A DNA stretch of 64,000 nt from Allocatelliglobosispora scoriae. GTDB taxonomy: Bacteria > Actinomycetota > Actinomycetes > Mycobacteriales > Micromonosporaceae. The position numbers were made by a program, and so were the translations under genes. The stretch lies in the NCBI RefSeq assembly GCF_014204945.1, contig NZ_JACHMN010000002.1, forward strand, positions 2,503,001 through 2,567,000, written 5' to 3'. Positions within the stretch are counted from its first letter, which is position 1; each line of letters begins with the position of its first letter. Of this stretch, positions 53,740 to 62,700 are shown piece after piece. Below the pieces are notes generated by a model. The model was not told the origin of the DNA, searched no databases, and worked only from the letters and a program-made list of their open reading frames with translations.

Positions 53740-53994
53740 ATGGCGGAGAGCGGGCTGAGCCGGTCGGCGGTCGAGCAGCATGTCGAGGGGATCTGGCGCG
53801 ACATCCTGGGTATGCCGGAGGGGCGCGCCGACGCGACCTTCTTCGAGCTTCAGGGTCAGTCGATCTCAGCGGTTCGCATCGTGAACCGGATCGAGGACGA
53901 GCTCGGCATCGGCGTGGACGTGGGCCTCCTCTTCGAGGACCCCGACCTGCCCACCTTTGCGCGGGCGGTCGTCGCGATGAGCGGCACGGAGTAG
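53740..53994 (+). CDS. sgcC2: Discrete peptidyl carrier protein (SgcC2-like)
   Basis: 84 residues, one carrier domain. The phosphopantetheine serine is Ser41 in FFELQGQSISAVRIVNRIED, with Gln rather than the usual Gly or His just before it. AAGGAG precedes the ATG. It holds beta-tyrosine during chlorination, hydroxylation and condensation. It is transcribed away from its adenylation partner across a 249-base region containing operator site 7, and it converges on the DNA-glycosylase gene. Confidence 0.92.
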   Translation: MAESGLSRSAVEQHVEGIWRDILGMPEGRADATFFELQGQSISAVRIVNRIEDELGIGVDVGLLFEDPDLPTFARAVVAMSGTE

Positions 53995-54011
53995 GGCTGA
54001 TCGATCACACA

Positions 54012-54042
54012 CGAAGGGCGCCGGCTCGACCGGCGCCCTTCG
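54012..54042. terminator. Bidirectional terminator
   Basis: CGAAGGGCGCCGG pairs with CCGGCGCCCTTCG across a short loop, between convergent genes ending at 53994 and 54050. Confidence 0.85.
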
Positions 54043-54049
54043 CGGTGTC

Positions 54050-54778
54050 TCACGAGTCCTTCAGACCCAGGTAGTGCTGCCTGCGCTGCGGCGTCAGGTG
54101 CTCGATCGCATAGCGCAGCTCGACCCGCGGCATCGTCTTGGCGTAGTGGTCGAGGAAGTCCAGCAGCCGCTTCTGGTCGGTCTTGCCGGCCTCGCGCAGC
54201 AGCCCGCCGACCGCCTTCTGGACCAGGTCGTGGTCGTCGTGGACGAGGATCTCGGCGATCTCGAACGTGTCGTCCAGATCGCCCTTGCGGACGAAGTAGA
54301 GCGTCGCGAAGATCGCGATGCGCCGCTCCCACCAGTCCTTGGACCGCGCCAGGTCGTAGAGGACATCCCGCGGCTGGTCGTAGTCGTAGAGGTAGCCCCC
54401 GACCACGTGATGGCCGCTGAGGTCGACGAGATCCCAGCTGTTGATCCGGTCGGTCCGCCGGATGTAGAGGTCGAAGAGCTCCTTGCGGCGCGCCGCGGTC
54501 GTCTTCTTCTTGTTGAACTGCTTGCCCATGATGCTGAGGGCGCCGACCCGCACATCGTGGATCGGGCTGTCGAGCATCTTCTCGATCTCGTCGAGGTCCA
54601 TGTCGACGAACTCCTTCGCCAAGGCGAAGTTGGAGCCCATCCGGACGCCCATGAAGATGTTGTCCTCGGCGTACTCGCCTTCGCCGGTCTTGAAGTATCG
54701 ATGGATCTTCTCGAGTTCGACCAGCGAGGTCAGAGCTTCCAGCCGTTGTATGTACTGCTCGGCGGTGACATCCACCAA
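54050..54778 (-). CDS. AlkD-type HEAT-repeat DNA glycosylase, candidate self-resistance
   Basis: 242 residues of helical repeats typical of the AlkD/AlkC DNA-alkylation-repair family. Trp115 and Asp119 in INSWDLVDL match the aromatic and catalytic Asp of AlkD, and Arg152/Arg153 in WWERRIAIF match the DNA-contact Arg. The second aromatic of AlkD (in a GWxLRE context) is Gly192 here (VGGLLRE). AlkD relatives protect producers of DNA alkylators such as yatakemycin. Here it could excise enediyne-damaged or adducted bases. It lies within the cluster between PCP and O-methyltransferase genes. Confidence 0.82.
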   Translation of the reverse strand: MVDVTAEQYIQRLEALTSLVELEKIHRYFKTGEGEYAEDNIFMGVRMGSNFALAKEFVDMDLDEIEKMLDSPIHDVRVGALSIMGKQFNKKKTTAARRKELFDLYIRRTDRINSWDLVDLSGHHVVGGYLYDYDQPRDVLYDLARSKDWWERRIAIFATLYFVRKGDLDDTFEIAEILVHDDHDLVQKAVGGLLREAGKTDQKRLLDFLDHYAKTMPRVELRYAIEHLTPQRRQHYLGLKDS

Positions 54779-54832
54779 CGCAAGTTACCATCCTGACTCA
54801 TCGAAGATTGAGATGTTCCCGGGAGAGGCCCA

Positions 54833-55522
54833 CTACTTCTTCCGGGCGATCGTCAGCCCGTCGGCGATCGGGAGCATCACCGCTTCCAGGCGGTCGTCGG
54901 CGGCGATCGAGGCGTTGACATCGCGGACCGTCTCGGCGCAGCGGCGCGGCAGGCCGGCCTCGGCGAGCTCCGGATCGAGCACGAAGCCGTCCTGCAGGAC
55001 GTTGTCGACGATGAGCAGCCCGCCCGGGCGCAGCAGCTCCATCGCGAGCGAGCAGTAGACGGGGTAGTTCATCTTGTCGGCGTCGATGAAGACCAGGTCC
55101 GCGATCGTGTGGTCGGCGAGTTCCCGCAGCGTGCGGGCTGCTCCGCCGAGCCGGAAGTCGATGCGGTCCGCCATGCCGGCGAGCTCCCAGTGCTCCCGGG
55201 CCAGGGGGTGCCAGCGGTCGGTGACATCGCAGGTGATCACCCGGCCGCCGGGCGCCATGCCCTGCGCGAGCGCCAGCGCCGAGACCCCGGTGAAGGTGCC
55301 CACGTCGATCGCGGTGGTCGCGCCGAGGAGCCGGACCAGGATCGTCAGCAGGGTGGCCTGCTCGACCGGGACCATCATCCCGGCCGCGTCGCCGACCGCC
55401 GCGGTGCGCTCCGCCAGCATGCTGATCACCGGATCGGCCGGTGTTGACGACCGCACGAGATAGTCGCGCACGGCCGCGTCGACAGGAACGTACTTGACCT
55501 CGGTGAGTCCCGGGCTGCTCAT
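54833..55522 (-). CDS. Catechol O-methyltransferase (caffeoyl-CoA OMT family)
   Basis: 229 residues. TTAIDVGTFTGVSALALAQ is the SAM loop, and LVFIDADKMNYPVYCSLAME and LLIVDNVLQDG are the metal-binding Asp motifs of the Mg-dependent CCoAOMT family. GGAGGGGTC precedes the ATG at 55522. These enzymes methylate ortho-dihydroxy rings, so after SgcC-type hydroxylation of the beta-tyrosine ring it would give a methoxyphenol, as in maduropeptin. Its divergent promoter region carries operator site 8. The enzyme could also act on another catechol, but none is evident. Confidence 0.9.
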   Translation of the reverse strand: MSSPGLTEVKYVPVDAAVRDYLVRSSTPADPVISMLAERTAAVGDAAGMMVPVEQATLLTILVRLLGATTAIDVGTFTGVSALALAQGMAPGGRVITCDVTDRWHPLAREHWELAGMADRIDFRLGGAARTLRELADHTIADLVFIDADKMNYPVYCSLAMELLRPGGLLIVDNVLQDGFVLDPELAEAGLPRRCAETVRDVNASIAADDRLEAVMLPIADGLTIARKK

Positions 55523-55702
55523 GACCCCTCCATCGTGGCCGGCATGCGTCGCCCGTCGCGGACAGCGCCCACACCGGCCCCGCCGGACCGTGAACATCGT
55601 CGCGCCCGTTGCGACGGACGGGCATCCTCCACAGTGCTGTCCGCCGCCCACTCGCCGTCTTCCGGTCAGCACGCGGCCATCAGGGCCGCATGAACCAGTA
55701 AA

Positions 55703-55720
55703 AGCATTGCGGGAGATGCA
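55703..55720 (+). promoter_or_regulatory. Putative cluster operator, site 8
   Basis: AGCATTGCGGGAGATGCA, with GCAT/ATGC arms. It lies 180 bases from the O-methyltransferase start and 198 from the ALDH-like start. Confidence 0.6.
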
Positions 55721-55797
55721 CCCGCAGCTCACGGTAGCGAACGCTCTGGTTCCTGGGGACGGCCTGAGAGCAACCGTCAGTCGGCCGCGCGCCCGGC

Positions 55798-55860
55798 CAC
55801 GTTGTGCAGCAGAACGTGGCCTCGCGCAGTGAGACGGCCACGTCCTGCTGCACAACGTGA
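55798..55860. repeat. Family A palindrome, paired copy between divergent genes
   Basis: CACGTTGTGCAGCAGAACGT and CGTCCTGCTGCACAACGTG. It is the only paired family A copy not between convergent genes, so it is unlikely to act only as a terminator. Confidence 0.85.
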
Positions 55861-55918
55861 CGGTCGGGCGCACGCAGCTGACGGTCGCTCTCGCAGAGAA
55901 GGAAGCGTGATAGCCGGG

Positions 55919-57286
55919 ATGGACATGCCCACCGTGAGCACAGAGGAGAAGCCGTTGCCGGAGCAGGAGCGGGAGGCGGAGATCAGACCGCTCAACCCGG
56001 CCACCCTGGATCCGCTCGGCCGGATCTCGGCGAGCAGCGCAGCGGAGATCGGCGACGCCGCCGAGCGCGCCGCGGCGGCACTGCCCGGCTGGTCCGCCGA
56101 CGCGCGGCGCCGGCACCGGGTGCTGGCGGGCTGGGCAGAGGCGATCATCGCGTACGCCGATCAGCTCGCCGCGGCCCTCGTCGCCGAGACCGGCAAGACG
56201 ATCACCGAAGCCCACCGGGAGGTACGCGACAGCGCCGCCGCCCTGACCTACGCGGCGAGGATCGCGCACCGCCTCGACCGGGGCGGCGACCCCCTCGTGG
56301 CCCACCTGATCCGCGAACCGGTCGGCGTCACCTCGCTCGTCGTGTCGTGGGACTGGCCGCTCCTGCTGCTGCTGCGCGACCTGGCACCCGCCCTCGCCGC
56401 CGGTGCCACCGCGCTGATCAAACCGGCACCGCAGACGACCAACATCACCCACCGGGTGCTCGCCCTCGGCCGGGCCGCCGGGCTCCCCGAGGAGGCGGCG
56501 CAGGTGCTGGCCGGTCCCGCGAGCGCGGGGCGGGCCGCGATCGGCCACCCGGCGATCCGGACCGTGGCGTTCACCGGGTCGGCCCGGTCCGGGGCGCAGA
56601 TCCTCCGCAGCGCCGGGCAGGGTGTCCGGCGGCCCGTCTTCGAGCTGGGCAGCAAGGGCACGATCATCGTCTGCGCCGACGCCGACCTGGCGGGTGCGGC
56701 ACGGTCCGCCGCGGCGGGTGCGACGGTCACCGCCGGGCAGATGATGATGACCTGCATGCGGGTCCTCGTCGACCGGCGCCATCACCGGGAGATGCTGGAC
56801 CGACTCACCGAGGCCTTCCGGGCGCTGCCGGTCGGGGACCCCGCGGACCCGCGGAACCGGATCGGCCCGATCGTCACGCCCGGCGCCGGTGAACTGCTCG
56901 CCGCCTACCTCTCGTCGGTCGCGATGTCGGCGACGCTCTACTCCGGCGGGCAGCGGATCCACCCCGACGCGCTGCCGGGCTATTTCCTCAGTCCGGCCGT
57001 CGTCACCGACCTGACGCTCGACTCACCGCTGATCCAGCGCGGGCTCTTCGGCCCGATCATCGCGGTGATGCCGTTCGACACGGAGCCGGACGCCGTACGC
57101 CTCGCCAACGCCACACCGTTCGGCCTGGGGCTGGGGGTGTGGACGCGCGATCCGGCCCGGGCCTGGCGATTGACCCGAGCGGTGCCTGCGGGCACCACCC
57201 GGGTCAATGGATACCGGACCGCCTATCAGTGGCTCCCCAGCAGCGGCTTCAAGGCGTCCGGCATCGGGGACGGCGCCCGGCGGTGA
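55919..57286 (+). CDS. Aldehyde dehydrogenase-fold protein lacking the catalytic cysteine
   Basis: About 455 residues with the full ALDH fold (VTSLVVSWDWPLLLLLRDLA, VAFTGSARSGAQIL, RPVFELGSKGTII). The general-base Glu242 is kept, but the oxyanion Asn of PWN is Asp145 (SWDW), and the nucleophile position in GQxC is Met276 (TAGQMMMTCM, the only nearby Cys being three residues later). Normal thiohemiacetal chemistry therefore looks impossible unless Cys279 substitutes. The start is uncertain: a GTG at 55907 follows AAGGAAG closely. Operator site 8 upstream supports cluster membership. Confidence 0.82.
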   Translation: MDMPTVSTEEKPLPEQEREAEIRPLNPATLDPLGRISASSAAEIGDAAERAAAALPGWSADARRRHRVLAGWAEAIIAYADQLAAALVAETGKTITEAHREVRDSAAALTYAARIAHRLDRGGDPLVAHLIREPVGVTSLVVSWDWPLLLLLRDLAPALAAGATALIKPAPQTTNITHRVLALGRAAGLPEEAAQVLAGPASAGRAAIGHPAIRTVAFTGSARSGAQILRSAGQGVRRPVFELGSKGTIIVCADADLAGAARSAAAGATVTAGQMMMTCMRVLVDRRHHREMLDRLTEAFRALPVGDPADPRNRIGPIVTPGAGELLAAYLSSVAMSATLYSGGQRIHPDALPGYFLSPAVVTDLTLDSPLIQRGLFGPIIAVMPFDTEPDAVRLANATPFGLGLGVWTRDPARAWRLTRAVPAGTTRVNGYRTAYQWLPSSGFKASGIGDGARR

Positions 57287-57341
57287 CACCGGGGGCGTGA
57301 GGCCGCGCTTCGCGGCTGGGCCTCACGCCGCCGTCCCCCGA

Positions 57342-57402
57342 CACGTTTTGCAGCGAAGCGTGGCCTGGGGAAGTGAGATGGCCACGCTTCGCTGCAAAAC
57401 GT
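57342..57402. repeat. Family A palindrome, paired copy
   Basis: CACGTTTTGCAGCGAAGCGT and GCTTCGCTGCAAAACGT. It lies between the convergent ALDH-like and P450 genes, preceded by a small GTGAGGCC/GGGCCTCAC hairpin at 57298-57325. Confidence 0.85.
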
Positions 57403-57404
57403 CA

Positions 57405-58763
57405 CTAAAGCGCGATGGACTTGACGTGCATCGGGAGACCGCCGCGGATGCGCAGGGAGAGCATCGGCTCGGGGACCACGTGATGCGTCGGCACCGTGGT
57501 GAGCCGCAACTCCCGGGCGACCATCGCGGTCACGAAAGCGGCCTCCATCATTCCCAGGTTGTTGCCGACGCAGAAGCGCGGTCCGGCACCGAAGGGCAGG
57601 TAGGCGTACCGGGCGCGGTTGGCGGTGTTGGCGGGGTTGAACCGCTCCGGGTCGAACCGTTCGGGGTCGGGCCAGAACTTCGGGTGCCGGTGCAGCGTGT
57701 AGGAGCAGATCAAGACATCAACCCCGGCCGGTACGCGATAACCCGCGATCTCGTCGTCGGCCTGCGCCACCCGCGACAGCATCCACACCGGCGGGAAGAG
57801 CCGCATCACCTCGTTGAGCACCTGCGTCGTGTAGGGCAGCCGCAGCAGATCCTCATAGACCGGCAGCCGGTTCCCCAGGACCGTCACCGCCTCCTGGTGC
57901 AGCTTCTCCCAGACCTCCGGGTGCCGGTCGAGCATGTGGAAGGTCCAGCCCAGCGTGCTCGCCGTCGTCTCGTGCCCGGCGAGCAGCAGGGTGACCAGCT
58001 CGTCGCGCATCCGCTCCTTGGCGACCCGGGGGTCGGTCTCCTCCCGGGTGGAGAGGATGAGCCGCGACAGCGCGTCGTCGCCGAGCTCACCGGCGGCGAC
58101 CCGCTCCGCCACGAGCTCGTCGACGATCCCCTGGAGCTCGGTCCGCGCCTTGCGGAAGCGGAGCTGTTTGGGCAGCGGCACCCACATCGGCACCGTACTC
58201 ATCGACGACAGCTCGAACATCGCCTGGTCCTGCATCGCCTCGAAGGCGTGCCCGACCGATTCGTGCCCGCTGAGGTCGGCGTCGAGCAGGGTCCGGCCGA
58301 GGATGCCGAGGGTGAGTCCGGTCATCTCCTGGACCACGTCGATCGGTGCGCCGCCCTGGTGCGCCCGGAGCCGCTCGACCAGCCGGGCCGCCTCCTCGGC
58401 GACGGCACCGGCCTGTGCGGCGATGCGCTTGGCCTGGAAGACCGGCTGGATCACCTTGCGCTGCTTGCGCCACAGATCACCCTCGCTCGTCAGCAGGCCG
58501 TCGCCGAGGGCTCGCCGGGCGTGCACGAGCCCGATCCCCTTGTGGTAGTTCTGGCTGTTGTCGCTGAGCACGTGCTTGGCGTAGTCGGGGTGGTTGAAGA
58601 AGTAGAACGGCTTCGGGTTCATGCCGATCTTGACGGCGTCCCCGTAGGTCGCCGCCGACGTCATCATGCCCAGCCGATCGCTGTTGAGCTGCATGAGCGC
58701 GCGCAGCAGCTTCATGCCCTTGGGACCCGGCGGGTTCCGCCGGATCGTCATCTCGCTAGTCAT
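57405..58763 (-). CDS. Cytochrome P450 (4 of 4), SgcD3-like
   Basis: 452 residues, longer than the other three and of the eukaryote-like (CYP102/CYP4-type) sequence class. The I-helix LLLAGHETTASTLGW, the ExxR NEVMRLFPPV and the heme loop FGAGPRFCVGNNLGMMEA are all canonical. A proline-rich N-terminus (RRNPPGPKGMKLL) is present without a membrane anchor. It lies next to the flavin reductase and PKSE genes, where core-oxidising P450s of the SgcD3 type are found in 9-membered enediyne clusters. A role in oxygenation of the core is inferred from this. AGGTGG precedes the ATG. Confidence 0.9.
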   Translation of the reverse strand: MTSEMTIRRNPPGPKGMKLLRALMQLNSDRLGMMTSAATYGDAVKIGMNPKPFYFFNHPDYAKHVLSDNSQNYHKGIGLVHARRALGDGLLTSEGDLWRKQRKVIQPVFQAKRIAAQAGAVAEEAARLVERLRAHQGGAPIDVVQEMTGLTLGILGRTLLDADLSGHESVGHAFEAMQDQAMFELSSMSTVPMWVPLPKQLRFRKARTELQGIVDELVAERVAAGELGDDALSRLILSTREETDPRVAKERMRDELVTLLLAGHETTASTLGWTFHMLDRHPEVWEKLHQEAVTVLGNRLPVYEDLLRLPYTTQVLNEVMRLFPPVWMLSRVAQADDEIAGYRVPAGVDVLICSYTLHRHPKFWPDPERFDPERFNPANTANRARYAYLPFGAGPRFCVGNNLGMMEAAFVTAMVARELRLTTVPTHHVVPEPMLSLRIRGGLPMHVKSIAL

Positions 58764-58771
58764 CTCGCCAC

Positions 58772-59305
58772 CTATCGTTGCGCGGGGAGGTCCGGGCTGA
58801 GCTGCCGGAACCGCCCGCGGAAAAAGACCACAGCGTCGGAGTCGGCTTGTTTCTCCACCGACAGCAGGGTGCCGACGAAGATGGTGTGGTCGCCGCCGTC
58901 GTAGCTGCGCCACAGGCCGCACTCGAGGTGCGCGAGCGCGCCCTCGATCAGCGGTGCGCCGGTGAGCCGACCGGGCCGCCAGTCGACGGCGTCGAACTGG
59001 GCGAGGCCCAGCGGACGCAGTCGACTGGCGAATTGCCGGGCCACCGGCTCCTGGTGCGCGGCCAGGACGGAGACGCCGAAGGTGCCGCGGGCCAGGAGGC
59101 TCGAGTGCATGACCGCGCTGTGCTCCACGCAGACCAGCACCAGCGGCGGATCGAGCGACACCGATGTGAACGAGTTGGCCGTCATGGCGTGCGGGGTCTC
59201 ACCCCCCACGGTCACCACGGTCACCCCCGTCGCGAAGGTCCCGAGGGCCCGTCGCAACAGATCGGTGTCGGCCGCCGCATCGGACGGTCCGGAGTGCTCC
59301 TTCAC
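58772..59305 (-). CDS. sgcE6: Flavin reductase (SgcE6-like)
   Basis: A 177-residue flavin-reductase-domain protein (LRRALGTFATGVTVVTV, HAMTANSFTSVSLDPPLVLVC, and HLECGLWRSYDGGDHTIFVG). In C-1027, SgcE6 supplies FADH2 to the halogenase SgcC3 and hydroxylase SgcC. Both partners are encoded here at 47190 and 42301, so the reductase is shared. The P450 follows after only 8 bases, making one leftward unit with the thioesterase and PKSE. Confidence 0.92.
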   Translation of the reverse strand: MKEHSGPSDAAADTDLLRRALGTFATGVTVVTVGGETPHAMTANSFTSVSLDPPLVLVCVEHSAVMHSSLLARGTFGVSVLAAHQEPVARQFASRLRPLGLAQFDAVDWRPGRLTGAPLIEGALAHLECGLWRSYDGGDHTIFVGTLLSVEKQADSDAVVFFRGRFRQLSPDLPAQR

Positions 59306-59332
59306 GCGTACCTCCCTGCCGTTTTCTTTGAG

Positions 59333-59770
59333 CTACGCCGGCCGCGCCGCGTACGGTGCCAGCGCCCGGGCCAGCGGTTCCGGTACGCGGGCCGGAGTGG
59401 TGAGCCCGTTGGGCCCCCGCATGCAGGCGACCCGCTGCCGGCCCCGGGCGACGAGCGTCTCGCCGCCGCCCGGGTCCAGCCGGACATACTCGAAGCTGAA
59501 CTCCACCTGCGTCTGCACCAGCTCGACCAGCCGCATCCGGATGGAGAGCTCGTCGAAGGCGGTGATCTCGGCGTAGAACTCGCAGTCGACCTTCAGCGTG
59601 AAGAGCTTCAGGTCGGCCTGGATGTCGGCGAGCACCTCGGGGGCCTCGTTCTTGAGGAACATCTCCCGGCAACGTCCCTGCCAGCGCAGGTAGTTGACGT
59701 AATAGACGTTGCCCACGATGTTGGTCTCCTCGAAACCGACCGTGTGCAGGTATTCGTAGTAGTTCTCCAT
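59333..59770 (-). CDS. sgcE10: Enediyne hotdog thioesterase (SgcE10/CalE7-like)
   Basis: A 145-residue 4-hydroxybenzoyl-CoA-thioesterase-type hotdog protein. The opening YYEYLHTVGFEETNIVGNVY and KVDCEFYAEITAFDELSIRM are hallmarks of the enediyne TE that releases polyene products from the PKSE. Its ATG shares one base with the PKSE stop (TGATG), so both are made together, as in all enediyne cassettes known to me. It marks the right end of the window as the core cassette. Confidence 0.95.
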   Translation of the reverse strand: MENYYEYLHTVGFEETNIVGNVYYVNYLRWQGRCREMFLKNEAPEVLADIQADLKLFTLKVDCEFYAEITAFDELSIRMRLVELVQTQVEFSFEYVRLDPGGGETLVARGRQRVACMRGPNGLTTPARVPEPLARALAPYAARPA

Positions 59771-62700
59771 CACGACCACCCGTCCGTGAGGATCGCGAAG
59801 ACGACCTGCTCCTCGACATCGCGCAGCGTCGTCATGAGCGTCGCGATCCGCAGGGTGCCCGAGGCGAAGACCTGCCACGCGTCCTTCTGCTCCGGCACGA
59901 GCGTGACCGGCAGGTGGGACGGCAGGTCCAGCTGCTGGAGGCACTGCAGGACGGCGTCCACCCGGCTGCCCGCGGTGTCCATCTCCTCGCCGCGTTCCGC
60001 GACGATCTGCTTGAGCAGCGACGAGTGCTCGCTGAGCAGGATGTCCCAGGTCTCCGCCGGGAGCGGCGTGACCGGCCCGACGTGGCAGCCGAGCGTGCCG
60101 ACCGCCGCGACGCCCAGGGTCACCCCGACCGCCTGCGACACCGCCACCGACCGGTCACCGGCGATGCCGGGCTGCCCGTCGGTGCGGTACTGCAGCTCCT
60201 GCTGACCGCCGAGTGCCCGGTGCACCGCCAGCTCGCTGCGGGCGTGGCAGTCGGCGTGGTCGTCGCTGTCCGGCTCGACCGCGACCGCGATCGAAGCACC
60301 GATCAGGTCGCCGAGCGAACGCTCCAGATAGGACCCGAGCAGTGGCGCCACCCAGGGGCCGCGCCCGTCCTTCTTGCGGACCGCCCGCAGCTGCAGGCCG
60401 TCCCAGCGCTCGACCACCTCGCCGGTCCGGGTGCGCACCGCGATGTCGTAGACATAGGTGTCACCGTCCCGGCTGCGCTCGACCGCGCAGTAGCGCAGCT
60501 CGCCCTCGGCGGCCAGTCGCGCACCGCCGGGGTGGACCCGCTCGATCCCGATCGGCAGCAGCGTCCCCTCCGGGACGCAGACCTGGTTGCCGTGCATCAG
60601 CGCGTCGCGCATGCCGGGGTCACCGAGCAGGAGCTCACCCGGCAGGTACGCCGCGAACCAGTTCCTCGCGTCGAGCGCCGCGACATCGGCGTCCACGTGT
60701 CGAGCCGCCGCCCGGTGGTAGCCCCGCAGCCGCTGGAACCGGGCACCCTGGAAGAGGGTGTCCCCGTAGAGGTCACGGGCCGGATCGAGGGCGACCATCG
60801 GCAGGTCGTCCCCGGACTGCTCCGGCGATCCCGCCGCGGGCGCACCGAGGTCGAAGCGGATCCGGGCCCGGAAGTGGTCGGCCGCGAAGCCGGTCTCCGA
60901 GCTGCGGATCACCACGTCCACGAGGTCGTCCTCGGTGACGACCGCGGCGATACGGATCGTGGTCGCGCCGTCCGGCGGGATCACGACGGGCCGGGCGAAC
61001 TCGGCCCCCTCGATCACCGGCGTGTCGGTCCGCCCGGTCAGGGCGGATGCCACCTGCGTCATCGCCTCCATGCCCAGCACCGCCGGGAAGAGGAGGTTGC
61101 CGTCGAGCAGGTGGTCGGCGAGGTAGGGGTCGCTGCCGGCCGTCAGTTCGACATCGGTGACGAGCTCCACCCCGTGGTAGCGGATCAGCGGCTTGTCCAC
61201 GAACCGCAGCAGCGGCAGCTCCGGCAGGTCGTGCCGCAGCGTGTCGATGCCCTGCGTGCGACCGCAGATCACCACCGCCGACGGCGCGTCCGGATCGCCG
61301 ACGAGCCGGTGCAGGAGGCGTACGCCCTGGTCGAGCGTGATCGGGGTGATCCCCTCCCGCTCCAGCGACTCGACGACGGACAGGCGCTCGCCCATGCCGG
61401 CGCCGGACCAGACCGACCACTCCAGGCAGATCGCCCGGCACTCCGGGTGCTCCGCACCGAAGCGGGCCGTCGCGTCGGCCATCCAGTCGTTGGCGGTCGC
61501 GTAGTGCGCCTCGCCGCGCAGCCCCGCCCGGCCGATGATGCTGCCGAACGTGACGAGCAGCTTGAGCCGGTCGGCATCGACCGCCGCCAGCACCGCCGCG
61601 AGACCGTCGATCTTCGGGGCGAGGGCCCCGCGGAATGCCTCCATGTCGAGGCTGGTCAGCGCGGCCGGGTCGTTGCGCCCGGCACCGTGCAGCACCGCCG
61701 TGACCGGTCCGAGCTGCGCCGTCACCGAGGAGACGGCCGCCTTGATCGCCGCCGCGCTGGTGACGTCGGCCCGCAGGTAGCGGTAGTCGACCCCGGCGGC
61801 GCTGAAGCGCTCCAGGTTCGCCGCGAGCTCCGGGTCGGCGGCCGGGTCCGAGCGGCCGAGCAGGGCCAGTCGGGCACCGCTCTGCGTCGCCAGGGCCAGC
61901 GCGCACTCGGCGGTGATCCCCTTGCCGCCGCCGGTCACGAGAAGCACGTCACCGGGGTCGAGCGGTTGGCTGGTGCGGGCCGAGGTGACCGGCATCGCCC
62001 GGACCACCGGCACCCGCCGCCCACCGGCGACGTCGTAATGCGCCTCCTGGTATGCGGTGGTCGCGGCCACCTCGGCCACGACCCACGCGACCGCTTCGGG
62101 CGCCATCGGCACGTCCACCACGGTCACCCGGACCGACGGCAGCTCCAGCCGCAGCGTCTTCGCGAGCGCCGTGGCACCGCGCCCCTGCTGCACGACGACG
62201 AACCGGTCACCGGCGATGCCCGCGATCGCCGCCTTCGCACCGAGCAGCGCCAGTTCGAGCTGGGCCTCGGTGCACTCCGGCGGCAGGCAGACCAGCACGC
62301 CGGTGCCGACCTTGCCGCGTTCGAGCGCCACCCGCAGCGGCTCGGCGAGCGGGTGGTCACCGGCGGCGTAGACCCGCCAGATGCCGTTGCTCTCCGTGCC
62401 GACGACCGTCGGCAGCGGTGCCGCGTCCAGGTCGACGGCGAAGGCCCGGATGAAGGGCGCGGCACCGGCCGGGAGCAGCGGGCGGTCCATGTCGGCCGCC
62501 TGCCCCGTCCCGGCGAGCAGGTCGAGGGCGTCGGCCACCTCGCGCACCGTGGCGGTGGCGAGGCTGGTGGGCAGCCGCGAGGGCGCGACGCCGAGGCGCT
62601 GCGCCGCCTGGTTGACGACCTGCCCCACCGTGATCGAGCTCAGGTGCAGGTCGTCGAGGAGGCGGCTCTCCCCGAGCACCATGTCGAGCGGCAGCTCGGC

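Larger units (their letters stand above)
55523..55918. other. 396-base divergent promoter region
   Basis: It contains operator site 8 and a family A palindrome between the O-methyltransferase and ALDH-like genes. No gene is seen. Confidence 0.65.

Noticed and set aside
53740-53994. A chromoprotein apoprotein gene expected for a 9-membered enediyne
   Set aside because: This small protein is a carrier domain. No protein of about 110-150 residues with a Sec signal and the apoprotein beta-barrel pattern is visible in the window. It may lie outside.
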